A stretch of DNA of 35,241 bases from contig CAZYHS010000021.1 of NCBI GenBank assembly GCA_964647545.1, forward strand, positions 1 to 35,241, written 5' to 3'. This document shows, piece after piece, positions 23,700 to 31,980 of this stretch. The position numbers were made by a program, and so were the translations under genes. The stretch comes from CAZYHS01 sp964647545 (GTDB taxonomy: Bacteria; UBA10199; GCA-002796325; 1-14-0-20-49-13). The notes beneath the pieces are model-generated. The model ran no database searches. It was not told the DNA's origin and saw only the letters and a list, made by a program, of their open reading frames with translations. Positions within the stretch are counted from its first letter, which is position 1. Every line of letters begins with the position of its first letter.

Positions 23700-25014
23700 A
23701 TTCAAGCGTCCCCCCTTTTGCCTGAACCCACGCGGCCTCAGCCTCAAGAGCCGCGATCTGCGAGTTTATGTAGGCGGTCTTTGCGTTGACCAGATTATCT
23801 TCGATGATGATCCAGTTGTCGAAAAGTATAAGACCGTTGGAATATTGCGCGTCGGCAATTTTGGCGCGCGTTTGTGTGGCTTCAAGATATTGCCGCTGCA
23901 CGTTGACGTTCTGAATGGCGTCTTTAAGGCGCGACCAAGTATCTGTCAGATTGACAATGATTTCGTCCTTACCGCTTCTTTCGACCGCCTTAGCCTGCTC
24001 AAGTGCGGCGCGGGCTTTATCGACCTGTGCCTTGGTTAACCCGCCTTGAAATATCGGGACCGAAAGATCCAATCCGGCGACCCATTGAGATTTGTTTGGA
24101 GGCCAGCTTGAGTTCGCCTGACCATAGCCGGCGCTGGCCGTTACCTGCGGAAGATACGACGCCTTTGCCGCTTTCAAACTCATGTCGGCCGCTTCACGCT
24201 GGGCTATGCGTTCCTTGAGAAACGGATTTGAATCGGCGACCTTATAAAAATCGGGTTGTCTTGAAGGGAAATCACTTACGGAAAAATTGCCGGTGGCGCG
24301 AACCGGCGAAAAAAATCTCCGTCCCATGGCTTTGACAAGTTTTTGCTGAGCACGGAGCAGACTGCTGTTTGCGACCTCAAACTGCAATTGAGCCTTTGCG
24401 ACGTCGGCTTCGGCGGTCATGAGAGAACCTTTATGTTCGCGTCCGCCTTGATATCTCAACCTCACCAGACCGAGATTATATTTTCTTCGCTTAATGATAT
24501 CTTCGGTGACCTTTACCGACTCCTGCGCGCCGAGCAATTCGGCGTATGCGTTGCGCAGCGCCAATCTGACGTCCGAAGAGACAACATCGAAATTAAAGCG
24601 CGCCGCGTTGACGGTTTTTTGCGCGGACGAAATATCGAACGCAGTTTTAAATCCGTCGAACAAAAGCTGGTTTCCGGTGACGCTGTAATCGTAATTATTG
24701 GAAGTCGCCGACGTGGCAGACTTTCCGCGGGAAGCACCCGCGTTTCCGGTTATCTGCGGCAGAATTGCGCTGGTGGTTATCGCCTTTGATGCGCGGGCCT
24801 CACCAAGTTTCTGCTGGGCGGCGATAAGCTGAGGCTGGTTTTGTAACGCCTCTCTTACGCATTCTTCCCAAGTCAGAACTTCGACCGACGACAAGTTGGC
24901 AGAATCGCCACCGTTTGTCGCTTCGAAATTCGCGCTTTCGGCAGACGCAAAGCCGCAGAAAAAAAGACACAAGACAGTAACCGCTGATATGACTTTTGCT
25001 GTAAGCCTGAACAT
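23680..25014 (-). CDS. TolC-like outer-membrane efflux protein
   Basis: The 444-residue protein begins with a signal peptide (MFRLTAKVISAVTVLCLFFC, ending GFASA) and contains two OEP repeats of long amphipathic helices joined by strands: the first about 40-240 (WEECVREALQNQPQLIAAQQ...), the second about 250-435 (VADSNPFLKERIAQREAADM...). TolC-family proteins trimerise into a channel through the outer membrane and periplasm. The start at 25014 gives the signal peptide and lies five bases after the rhlE stop; the longer frame to 25092 would run inside rhlE without homology. The 20-base overlap with the adaptor gene supports one operon with the MacAB-like pump. Confidence 0.92.
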   Translation of the reverse strand: MFRLTAKVISAVTVLCLFFCGFASAESANFEATNGGDSANLSSVEVLTWEECVREALQNQPQLIAAQQKLGEARASKAITTSAILPQITGNAGASRGKSATSATSNNYDYSVTGNQLLFDGFKTAFDISSAQKTVNAARFNFDVVSSDVRLALRNAYAELLGAQESVKVTEDIIKRRKYNLGLVRLRYQGGREHKGSLMTAEADVAKAQLQFEVANSSLLRAQQKLVKAMGRRFFSPVRATGNFSVSDFPSRQPDFYKVADSNPFLKERIAQREAADMSLKAAKASYLPQVTASAGYGQANSSWPPNKSQWVAGLDLSVPIFQGGLTKAQVDKARAALEQAKAVERSGKDEIIVNLTDTWSRLKDAIQNVNVQRQYLEATQTRAKIADAQYSNGLILFDNWIIIEDNLVNAKTAYINSQIAALEAEAAWVQAKGGTLEYDSDKK

Positions 25015-25018
25015 AAGC

Positions 25019-26254
25019 TTAGTGACGAATCGAGGACCTCGATTTAAAACCTCTTCCGGAACGCCTGCTCCCTCTTTTTCCGATAAAACCAAAACGCGGA
25101 GCGGCCTCTCTGAAAAACTGTTCTTTAGGAAATTCGGGGTGCTCTTTAACCGGTAGTGTAGATTTCATGAGACGCTCGATGTTCTTTACGTCTCTGCCTT
25201 GGTCGGGAGTGGCAAAGGTCATCGCCTTGCCGAGCTTGCCGGCACGGCCCGTGCGGCCGATGCGATGGATGTAGTTCTCGGCGTCATCGGGTAGATCGAA
25301 ATTGATGACAAGCTCGATCCCGATAACATCGATTCCGCGAGCCGCGATATCGGTCGCGACAAGCACGCGATATTTGCCGGTCTTAAATCCCTGCAATGCG
25401 TCCTTTCTCTGCCCAAGAGTTCTATCGGAATGTATCTCGGCGGCGGTGTGTTTCATCTCTTTAATAGCCTTCACGACTTTTTTGGCGCCGACCTTTGTGC
25501 GCGTAAAAAGAAGAACGGGGCCATGATATTGCCCAAGGACCTTTGCAAGCAGCTTGGTCTTCATCTCTTTTTTGACAATGAAGAGCTCCTGTTCGACCCC
25601 TTCGGCCACAGTACCCTGAGGAGCCACTTCAACGCTAACCGGCAACTTCATGTAAGATCTTGCTATTCCGACAATTGTCGATGGCATCGTCGCCGAAAAT
25701 AGCATGGTCTGTCTTTCTTTAGGAATTCCCTGCAAAATACGTTTGATTTGCGGTTCAAATCCCATGTCGAGCATGCGATCGGCCTCGTCTAAAACAAGGA
25801 CGGCGACATCTGAAAGGTTCACCTTCTTCTGCTGCATATGATCCATGAGCCGACCCGGAGTTGCAATTATGACTCTCGGCTTTCTTTTCAGATCCTGTAT
25901 TTGATGGAACATTGAAGCGCCGCCGATCAAAACCGCGGTCTTCATGCCAAACGGCTGAGCGATCTTAAGGAAGCTTTCGTTGACCTGAATCGCCAATTCG
26001 CGGGTGGGGACAAGCACAAGGCCGCGCCCTCCGGTCTGGGCCAGCCTTTGCACCATAGGAATGGCGAAAGCGAGCGTTTTACCCGTGCCGGTCTGGGCTA
26101 TGCCGATAAGGTCTTTCCCCTCAATTGCCGCAGGAATTGATTTGTGCTGAATGGGGGTAGGATTCTTGAATTTTAGTTTCTCTAACGTTTCCAAGATCTT
26201 TGGTGCGATACTTAACCCGAAAAAGTCGGGCTTTTGCTGCTGATTGTTTGTCAT
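25019..26254 (-). CDS. rhlE: DEAD-box RNA helicase, RhlE type
   Basis: This ATP-dependent RNA helicase acts in ribosome assembly or mRNA turnover. All motifs are intact: Q-motif NPTPIQHKSIP, motif I AQTGTGKT, Ia PTRELAIQ, Ib TPGRLMDHMQ, II VLDEADRML, III SATMP, V ATDIAARGID and VI HRIGRTGRAG. The opening FFGLSIAPKILETLEKLKFK is RhlE-like. The 411-residue chain ends in a basic tail rich in Arg, Gly and Ser (SRRSGRGFKSRSS), a probable RNA-binding extension. The ATG follows AAGGAT. The stop is four bases from the tolC-like start, so the helicase may be the first gene of the efflux transcript. Confidence 0.95.
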   Translation of the reverse strand: MTNNQQQKPDFFGLSIAPKILETLEKLKFKNPTPIQHKSIPAAIEGKDLIGIAQTGTGKTLAFAIPMVQRLAQTGGRGLVLVPTRELAIQVNESFLKIAQPFGMKTAVLIGGASMFHQIQDLKRKPRVIIATPGRLMDHMQQKKVNLSDVAVLVLDEADRMLDMGFEPQIKRILQGIPKERQTMLFSATMPSTIVGIARSYMKLPVSVEVAPQGTVAEGVEQELFIVKKEMKTKLLAKVLGQYHGPVLLFTRTKVGAKKVVKAIKEMKHTAAEIHSDRTLGQRKDALQGFKTGKYRVLVATDIAARGIDVIGIELVINFDLPDDAENYIHRIGRTGRAGKLGKAMTFATPDQGRDVKNIERLMKSTLPVKEHPEFPKEQFFREAAPRFGFIGKRGSRRSGRGFKSRSSIRH

Positions 26255-26370
26255 TAGTTTATCCTTTTTTTCATTTAGTTCCGACGAGCCTACATCAATA
26301 ACCCTCTAAAGTATATTGATATTTTGGCTCATTTCGGTTAGCAAATTGCAACAAACACAGGAGAAACGTT

Positions 26371-27078
26371 ATGAAAAAAGTCATGTTCACGGCGTTGTTT
26401 ATATCGGCAATGCTGCTTGTTTCGTCACTTGCCGTTGCAAAGGTCAAAATTGTCTCAAAACCGGACAAAAATTACGATTTTAAAGGAGTTAAAAAGATCG
26501 TCGTGCTTGCCCCAACCAACAAGGATTGCGACTATGGCAAAGTCTCTCCCGACAGAAGGCCAAAGATCGACGCTATTCTGAAAACGATTAAAACAAATCT
26601 GCAAAAACAGATGATCGAGGGTTCAAAGGCTTCAAAAACGACAATTCCGTTCGTGGCAAGAGCGCTAAAAAAAGAACCGGCCTCAACTCTCATACTTCAG
26701 TACAATTTCACAAAGTTCGATAACGGCAATGCCGTGGTCAGAGGGCTTTCCCCTGTCGGCGGAAAATCGAAGGTCGAACTTAACGTTAAAATGCTCAACG
26801 GCGCAAACAGAGAGGTCGTCGCCGAAGTTGTCGCAAAAGGTTCCGCCAAAGGTGGGATCGTAGCGGGGGGATTGGATTCGGAGGTTCTCTGGGAAGCCAC
26901 AAACATTGCAAACGCCGACGTTTACAGCTTCTTGAAAAAACAGACGGGCCTTGATTACGATTTCTGGGCCGGCGTAACAAAAGGGACGAAAATGGGAGTT
27001 AAATCCTACACAGACGTCGCAAAAGAAGAAAAAGCCGAACCGGCGTTAAATCGAGGTAAGAGCCGCTATAAAAGATAA
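26371..27078 (+). CDS. Exported hypothetical protein (DUF4410-like)
   Basis: A signal peptide (MKKVMFTALFISAMLLVSSLAVA, cleaved near AVA-KV) is followed by a mixed alpha/beta domain. The mid-region GNAVVRGLSPVGGKSKVELN, then VKMLNGANREVVAEVVAKGS and GGIVAGGLDSEVLW, recalls DUF4410-type envelope proteins, but this is a weak resemblance. The tail (about 215-235) is charged and basic, ending RGKSRYKR. AGGAG lies eight bases before the ATG. It stands alone, divergent from rhlE and convergent with the small nuclease-like gene. No partner suggests a role. Confidence 0.72.
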   Translation: MKKVMFTALFISAMLLVSSLAVAKVKIVSKPDKNYDFKGVKKIVVLAPTNKDCDYGKVSPDRRPKIDAILKTIKTNLQKQMIEGSKASKTTIPFVARALKKEPASTLILQYNFTKFDNGNAVVRGLSPVGGKSKVELNVKMLNGANREVVAEVVAKGSAKGGIVAGGLDSEVLWEATNIANADVYSFLKKQTGLDYDFWAGVTKGTKMGVKSYTDVAKEEKAEPALNRGKSRYKR

Positions 27079-27100
27079 ACATCCTTTGACGGCCGGCCTA

Positions 27101-27580
27101 TCATTTAAGCCTAACCAGCTGATCCCAGCTGTGCTCTGGAGTTGAACGCGAAAGATACCAGATCTCTTTGAACCTGCATTTTGGAACTTTAAAGCCGACC
27201 TTGTATTTCATTAAAGTGTGAACATCGAAGAGCTTGGAAAAATCCCTTATCACAAGAATTAATTCGTGGTCGCAATCGTAGAATTGCCCGACGAACGCCT
27301 TTTTCTTTAACACATAATTTACGACCTTGGCGTGGTCGGCCGTATTGATGATGCCGTGAAAATTGCTTGGGTCACGGCCTAGCATCATCATCGCCTCTTT
27401 TTTGTCGTGAAAAATATGGCAGATCTCGACGCCTAGGGTCTTTCCAGTCCCCTGATTTCTGATTTCAAAGTCGGGGCGTTCGCGCTTTCTTAAAAGCTTA
27501 AAACGCGAGCGGCGTTTCTGATTGTAGTACTGCAGAAAAAAAGAGAGAGCTTCACGTTCGATGCGTTCTTTTTCGTCCAC
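27101..27580 (-). CDS. Small protein with nuclease-like motif, function unknown
   Basis: The 159-residue protein has no signal or membrane segment. A basic N-terminal helix (EKERIEREALSFFLQYYNQK) leads to RPDFEIRNQGTGKTLGVEIC, in which D37 and E52 loosely fit the P-D...E pattern of PD-(D/E)XK nucleases, although the expected Lys after the Glu is replaced (E-I-C). A further conserved-looking core (DHELILVIRDFSKLFD) would be beta-alpha. I cannot assign a substrate; it could be an inactive relative. The GTG at 27580 is preferred to TTG at 27586 because a -10-like TAAATT lies exactly six bases before it and no Shine-Dalgarno is seen. purA ends 77 bases upstream on the same strand. Confidence 0.65.
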   Translation of the reverse strand: MDEKERIEREALSFFLQYYNQKRRSRFKLLRKRERPDFEIRNQGTGKTLGVEICHIFHDKKEAMMMLGRDPSNFHGIINTADHAKVVNYVLKKKAFVGQFYDCDHELILVIRDFSKLFDVHTLMKYKVGFKVPKCRFKEIWYLSRSTPEHSWDQLVRLK

Positions 27581-27586
27581 ACCCAA

Positions 27587-27616
27587 AATTTAGCGCGAAA
27601 AGCCGCAGACTGTCAA
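27587..27616 (-). promoter_or_regulatory. Candidate promoter of the nuclease-like gene (leaderless)
   Basis: On the minus strand TTGACA (27611-27616), an 18-base spacer and TAAATT (27587-27592) are followed by TTGGGT and GTG (27578-27580). A second TTGACA lies 12 bases further up (27623-27628), forming a direct repeat GTTGACAGT that could also be an operator. Confidence 0.5.
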
Positions 27617-27663
27617 CTTTACTGTCAACGTTTCGGGGCTTCCTTCGAATCCTCGAAAACATC

Positions 27664-28911
27664 TTAGTTGCGAAAAGGATTTTTAATTATGATATCGCGC
27701 CCGCGCTGCGGCCCGAGAGATATCATCACGATAGGAATTTCAAGAAAATCTTCGATGAACTTCACATAGTCACGGGCATTTTCAGGCAGAGAAGCGACGC
27801 TTTCGCAATCTGCCAGATCGCCGGTCCACCCTTTGAATTCTTTATAGATCGGCTTGCCGTTTGCATCGTAAGAGACGCACACAAAAATCTTCTCTAGGCC
27901 GCCGAGCACGTCGAGTTTGGTCAATGCGATACCGGTCAAGCCGTTTATCATTTTCGAACGACGCAAAAGCTCGAGGTCGAGCCAACCGCATCGTCGCGGT
28001 CGACCGGTTGTCGCTCCGAACTCGCCGCCGTTTTTACGCAACCATTCTCCCGTTTCATTTTCAAGCTCCGTGGGAAACGGGCCGCTGCCGACACGAGTTG
28101 TATAAGCTTTGGCGATGCCGATAACCTCTTTGATGGCGGTAGGCCCCACGCCGGAACCCGACGCAGCTCCCGCCGACACGGTCGTTGACGACGTTACGAA
28201 TGGATAGGTGCCGTGATCGATATCGAGAGCGGTCCCCTGCGCCCCTTCGAACAAAACGTTCTGCCCCGTCGTGATCGCACGGTACAAAATTTCGGTCGAA
28301 TCGCAAAGATAGCGTTTGAGCTGCGCCCCAAGCGACACCAGCGGAGCGTAAACCTCTTCGAACGATTCGCCCTTGCCGCCAAGCACACGTTCGATGAAAA
28401 GATTTTTTTGCGGTAAAATCTGAAGAAGGCGTTCTTTCAAGCGCTGTTCATCGCAGATGTCGGCGAACCTGATACCGAGGCGCGCGACCTTGTCTTCGTA
28501 ACACGGCCCGATGCCGCGTCCCGTCGTCCCGATTTTTCCGGCGCCCGCCTGCTCTTCGCGCAGTCTGTCGATCGTCTTATGATATTTCATGACGATGTGG
28601 GCGTTCCCGCTTATCATGAGCTGCGAGTCGTCGTTTAGATAACCGGCCTCCTTTAAAGATGCTATTTCGGCTAGGCAGGTCTCCGGATCGATGACAACGC
28701 CGTTACCGATAATGCAGCGCACCCCTTTGTGCAACACGCCCGACGGAAGAAGATGCAGCACGATCTTTTCTTCTCCAACAACTATCGTGTGTCCGGCATT
28801 GGCGCCCCCCTGATAACGGACGACGTAAGAGGCGTTCGGGGTCAAGACATCGACTATTTTGCCTTTTCCTTCATCGCCCCACTGGGCGCCGACTATCGCA
28901 ACTGTTGTCAT
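27664..28911 (-). CDS. purA: Adenylosuccinate synthetase
   Basis: PurA makes adenylosuccinate from IMP and aspartate using GTP, the first step from IMP to AMP. The P-loop-like QWGDEGKGK, substrate motif GGANAGHTIVV, GTTGRGIGPCYEDK, SGPFPTE and ATTGRPRRCGWLDLE are all intact. The 415-residue length is slightly shorter than the usual 430. AAGGAG precedes the ATG. The gene starts 25 bases after argF on the same strand, so the two are probably one transcript; no hairpin with a T-tract follows it. Confidence 0.97.
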   Translation of the reverse strand: MTTVAIVGAQWGDEGKGKIVDVLTPNASYVVRYQGGANAGHTIVVGEEKIVLHLLPSGVLHKGVRCIIGNGVVIDPETCLAEIASLKEAGYLNDDSQLMISGNAHIVMKYHKTIDRLREEQAGAGKIGTTGRGIGPCYEDKVARLGIRFADICDEQRLKERLLQILPQKNLFIERVLGGKGESFEEVYAPLVSLGAQLKRYLCDSTEILYRAITTGQNVLFEGAQGTALDIDHGTYPFVTSSTTVSAGAASGSGVGPTAIKEVIGIAKAYTTRVGSGPFPTELENETGEWLRKNGGEFGATTGRPRRCGWLDLELLRRSKMINGLTGIALTKLDVLGGLEKIFVCVSYDANGKPIYKEFKGWTGDLADCESVASLPENARDYVKFIEDFLEIPIVMISLGPQRGRDIIIKNPFRN

Positions 28912-28936
28912 TTACTTAGCTCCTTGGCGCAACAAG

Positions 28937-29851
28937 TTAGGCCATTAATTTTTCCATGATCGCTTTTTGGACGTGAAGTCTGTTCTCGGCCTGATCAAAG
29001 ACCCTCGAATTGGGGCCGTCCATAACGTCGCTTGTGATCTCCTCTTCGCGGTGCGCGGGGAGGCAATGCAGCACGATCGAATCTTTTTTAGCGTGGGCCA
29101 TCATTTTTGAATTGACCTGAAACGGCATGAAAAGGGCCTTCTTTTTCTCGACTTCGTCCCCCTCCTGCCCCATCGATATCCAAGTATCGGTGTTGATGAC
29201 GTCGATACCTTCAACTGCCGCCATAGGATCGTCGGTCAGTTTGATATTTGAATATCCGCCGCTCTTGATTTTTTCCAGTATCATTGCGGGGGGTTCGTAT
29301 CCGCGCGGGCAGGCAAGTCTTAACTCAAAGCCGAAAATGATAGCGGCCTGAATCCACGTATTGGCCATGTTATTGCCGTCGCCGATCCAAGCTATCTTTT
29401 GCTTTGAAACGTCCCCTTTATGTTCTTCCACGGTCAGCATATCGGCCATGATCTGGCACGGATGCAGCAAATCGGTCAAACCGTTGATGACCGGCACGCT
29501 TCCGCCTTTGGCGAGTTCTTCGCAGTTGGACTGGGCAAACGTGCGGACCATAATTCCGTCCACGTAACGCGAAAGGACGCGCGCGGTGTCGGCGAAAGTT
29601 TCGCCGCGACCGAGCTGGCTGCCGGAGCTTGTTATGTTGAGAGCGTGACCGCCGAGCTGAAACATGCCGACTTCAAAAGAGACGCGGGTTCTCGTCGATG
29701 ATTTTTCAAATATCATTGCTAGCGTTTTGCCTTTGAGCGGCTGATGAACATTTCCCTCTTTCTGCTGCTTTTTGAGCCATTTCGCGCGCTCCAAAATGTC
29801 GCGAAGCTCTTCGCGGTTATAATCGAGCAGACTTAAAAAATGTTTGGTCAT
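28937..29851 (-). CDS. argF: Ornithine carbamoyltransferase
   Basis: This enzyme joins ornithine and carbamoyl phosphate into citrulline for arginine synthesis. The carbamoyl-phosphate motif SSTRTRVSFE, the LLHPCQIMAD segment and the catalytic loop LHCLPAHR are present; the latter is diagnostic for OTCase over aspartate transcarbamylase. At 304 residues the size is normal. The ATG at 29851 has AAGGAG upstream; a longer frame to 29908 adds unlikely residues. A TTGACT at 29908-29913 lacks a good -10. No other arg gene lies near, and xerC upstream is cut off by a terminator. Confidence 0.96.
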   Translation of the reverse strand: MTKHFLSLLDYNREELRDILERAKWLKKQQKEGNVHQPLKGKTLAMIFEKSSTRTRVSFEVGMFQLGGHALNITSSGSQLGRGETFADTARVLSRYVDGIMVRTFAQSNCEELAKGGSVPVINGLTDLLHPCQIMADMLTVEEHKGDVSKQKIAWIGDGNNMANTWIQAAIIFGFELRLACPRGYEPPAMILEKIKSGGYSNIKLTDDPMAAVEGIDVINTDTWISMGQEGDEVEKKKALFMPFQVNSKMMAHAKKDSIVLHCLPAHREEEITSDVMDGPNSRVFDQAENRLHVQKAIMEKLMA

Positions 29852-29920
29852 AAAAAAATCTCCTTGTTGTTGGTTGTGCGCCAGACTTCGCACAAGAAGC
29901 GTGGGCAAGTCAACGCCGCA

Positions 29921-29956
29921 AATAAAAATCCCCGCACATTTTCATGAGCGGGGATT
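29921..29956 (-). terminator. Rho-independent terminator after xerC
   Basis: AATCCCCGC (29927-29935) pairs perfectly with GCGGGGATT (29948-29956) around a 12-base loop; reading on the minus strand, TTTTTATT follows. It ends the xerC transcript and isolates argF. Confidence 0.85.
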
Positions 29957-29976
29957 GTTGATGCACTTAAAAATCA

Positions 29977-30882
29977 TCAGGCCTTGGGATGAGTCTTTTC
30001 GTAAACTTCCATGAGCTTATCGACGCTGACGTGAGTATATTTTTGCGTGGTCGAAAGGCTCGAGTGCCCAAGCAGCTCTTGAATACCGCGAAGGTCCGCA
30101 CCCGAGTTAAGCATGTGAGTTGCGAACGAATGACGCAGCACGTGTGGCGTCACCTCTTTTTGTATGCCCGAACCGCGCAGATATTTTTGAACCATGCGTT
30201 CGACGCTTCTGGCCGTGATGCGAGTCCCCTGACGATTGAGGAAAGTTGCATTGTTTGGTCTGGCCTTGTCGAGAAGCTCTTCACGACGCGCTAGATAGGC
30301 AGCCATTGCGGTCTGCGCTTTCGAGCCGATCGGAACGATTCTCTCCTTGCGACCTTTGCCAAGCACCTTCAAAACACCTTCGCCCAAAGCGACGTGTTCG
30401 ATATCAAGACCGACAAGTTCGCTAACACGAAGCCCGCTCGAATACATAACTTCCATCATCGCCTTATCACGCAGCGACAGGACGTCGTTATCAGACGGGC
30501 CGCTAAGTAAAGAGGTAACTTCATCGACAGTAAGAAATTTCGGCAATCTCTTAGGAACTTTTGGCGTAGCGACATCTTTGGCCGGATTTGAACTTAAAGC
30601 CCCTTCTTTAATCCAGTACTTGAAAAAAGACCTCAAAGAGGCCAGTTTTCTGGCGATGGACGCCGGATTATTTTTGTTGAATAGCGTCCCAAGATAGCCC
30701 CTGATGACATTGTGATCGATCTGATCTAGAGACGACCTGCCACCTGAATAGATGTTGGGCTGGTTTGTCTTTAGATACTCCGCGAACTGATGCAAATCCG
30801 CCAGATAATTTTTGGTGGTGTGCTGGCTCGCGTCCTGCTCGTGCTTTAGATATTCCTCAAACTTATTCAGTAGTTCTTGCAT
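29977..30882 (-). CDS. xerC: Tyrosine recombinase XerC/XerD
   Basis: This recombinase resolves chromosome dimers at dif. An N-terminal SAM-like domain (about 1-95) precedes the catalytic domain with all active-site residues: R152 (SSGLRVSEL), K176 (LGKGRKER), H247 and R250 (HVLRHSFATH), H273 (LGHSSLSTTQ) and nucleophile Y282 (KYTHV). Length 301 is typical. XerC and XerD cannot be told apart without an alignment, and the gene lies near chromosomal housekeeping genes rather than phage genes. AAGGGGGGAG precedes the ATG. Confidence 0.92.
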   Translation of the reverse strand: MQELLNKFEEYLKHEQDASQHTTKNYLADLHQFAEYLKTNQPNIYSGGRSSLDQIDHNVIRGYLGTLFNKNNPASIARKLASLRSFFKYWIKEGALSSNPAKDVATPKVPKRLPKFLTVDEVTSLLSGPSDNDVLSLRDKAMMEVMYSSGLRVSELVGLDIEHVALGEGVLKVLGKGRKERIVPIGSKAQTAMAAYLARREELLDKARPNNATFLNRQGTRITARSVERMVQKYLRGSGIQKEVTPHVLRHSFATHMLNSGADLRGIQELLGHSSLSTTQKYTHVSVDKLMEVYEKTHPKA

Positions 30883-30905
30883 ATTATCTCCCCCCTTAGC
30901 GATGT

Positions 30906-30934
30906 ATCGTATAAAACAATCTTTAAATATTCAA
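30906..30934 (-). promoter_or_regulatory. Candidate promoter of xerC
   Basis: On the minus strand TTGAAT (30929-30934), a 17-base spacer and TACGAT (30906-30911) precede the xerC start at 30882 by 23 bases, leaving room for the strong Shine-Dalgarno. Each box matches four of six consensus bases. Confidence 0.4.
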
Positions 30935-31019
30935 GTAAAATTAATAGGTTTTTTAGTCTTTTTTACCCTGTTTTTGCTTTCCAACGGTCAATTTATGGCC
31001 TATGTGTCGGCAAAACCTT

Positions 31020-31343
31020 ATGGCGCGTAATTCCAACAGAAAATTCGATTCGGTCAAAGATATTCTTGCGGGGGTCTTAAATAACCCGAAAATATCGAAA
31101 AAACTCACACAGTACGCGGTTTTAGACCTTTGGCCGGAGATCGTGGGGAAAGCGCTGGCCGAAAAGACCCGCCCCGACAGGGTTAGCGGCGAAACCCTCT
31201 ACGTTGAAGCCAAAAATGCCGCATGGGTGCAGGAATTGACCTTTATGAAAGGGCTGATTTTGCAGAAAATTCGCGAAGAATGCCCCGACTCAAAGATAGT
31301 CGACTTAAAATTTTTCGCAAAGAGAACCAAGCTGAACTGGTAA
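31020..31343 (+). CDS. DciA-like (DUF721) protein
   Basis: The 107-residue protein fits DUF721/DciA: VKDILAGVLNNPKISKKLTQ, then LDLWPEIVGKALAEKTRPDR and TLYVEAKNAAWVQELTFM. DciA loads or helps the replicative helicase DnaB in bacteria without DnaC. The core here is short and lacks an extended C-terminal tail. The ATG at 31020 starts with basic residues (MARNSNRK); ATG at 31002 is an alternative. Neither has a clear Shine-Dalgarno. It is divergent from xerC and converges on tsaC. Confidence 0.82.
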   Translation: MARNSNRKFDSVKDILAGVLNNPKISKKLTQYAVLDLWPEIVGKALAEKTRPDRVSGETLYVEAKNAAWVQELTFMKGLILQKIREECPDSKIVDLKFFAKRTKLNW

Positions 31344-31344
31344 G

Positions 31345-31980
31345 TCACGACTGGAAGATTTTAATGACCTGATCGGACGGAATTGCGCCGTCGCGAACGA
31401 TCGCCATGGTTTCGTCGGCGACGTCAACGACCGTCGAGCCTTTCGACGGCTCGCACTCTCCGCCGTCAAGCGTCATGTCGATTCGATCCTTAAAATATTT
31501 CTGCACGTGCTTGATAGTAAGCGACGGCGGATAGCCCGACAAATTCGCGCTGGTCGTCGTAATTGGCCGCCCAAGCTCCCTGACGATCGCCGTGGCGACA
31601 GGATGGGACGAAATTCGCACGCCGATCTTTCCGGTATTGGTCGTCAGCGATTTAGAGATCTTTTTGCCGGCGGGGAAAAGAATGGTCAAAGGCCCGGGCC
31701 AAAATGCGTCGATCAAACTTACCGCCTGCTCGGGTATGTGATCGATGTACTCTTGCAACATCGCCTTATCGGAAACCAAAATCGACACGGGCAACCCGTA
31801 ATCGCGCCTTTTTAAATCGTAAAGGTGTTTGATCGCCTTTTCGCTTGTGACGTCAACGCCGAGGCCGTAAAAAGTTTCGGTCGGATAGCAGATGACCTTG
31901 CTGTCGCGCAAAAACTCGACCGCCTGCTCCACTATTTCGGCTTCGGGATTATTCGGATCGACCGTCAAATGTATCGGCAT
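31345..31980 (-). CDS. tsaC: L-threonylcarbamoyladenylate synthase (TsaC/Sua5 family)
   Basis: TsaC makes threonylcarbamoyl-AMP from threonine, bicarbonate and ATP for the t6A modification of tRNAs reading ANN codons. The YrdC domain is complete: VICYPTETFYGLGVDVTSEK, IKHLYDLKRRDYGLPVSILV, WPGPLTILFPAG, IGVRISSHPVA and TTTSANLSGYPPS. At 211 residues it lacks the extra Sua5 domain. Its start overlaps the end of purE by 16 bases, so it is coupled to the purine genes. Confidence 0.95.
   Translation of the reverse strand: MPIHLTVDPNNPEAEIVEQAVEFLRDSKVICYPTETFYGLGVDVTSEKAIKHLYDLKRRDYGLPVSILVSDKAMLQEYIDHIPEQAVSLIDAFWPGPLTILFPAGKKISKSLTTNTGKIGVRISSHPVATAIVRELGRPITTTSANLSGYPPSLTIKHVQKYFKDRIDMTLDGGECEPSKGSTVVDVADETMAIVRDGAIPSDQVIKIFQS

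Noticed and set aside
29908..29913. Promoter of argF
   Set aside because: TTGACT is present, but the expected -10 position reads CGAAGT.
29977..30882. xerC as a phage or island integrase
   Set aside because: Length, residues and neighbours fit a housekeeping XerC/XerD; no att repeats or phage genes are nearby.
31002..31020. ATG at 31002 as the DciA-like start, possibly leaderless
   Set aside because: The six-base-spaced hexamer upstream reads AATTTA with no -35, and the product from 31020 starts better; left as an alternative only.
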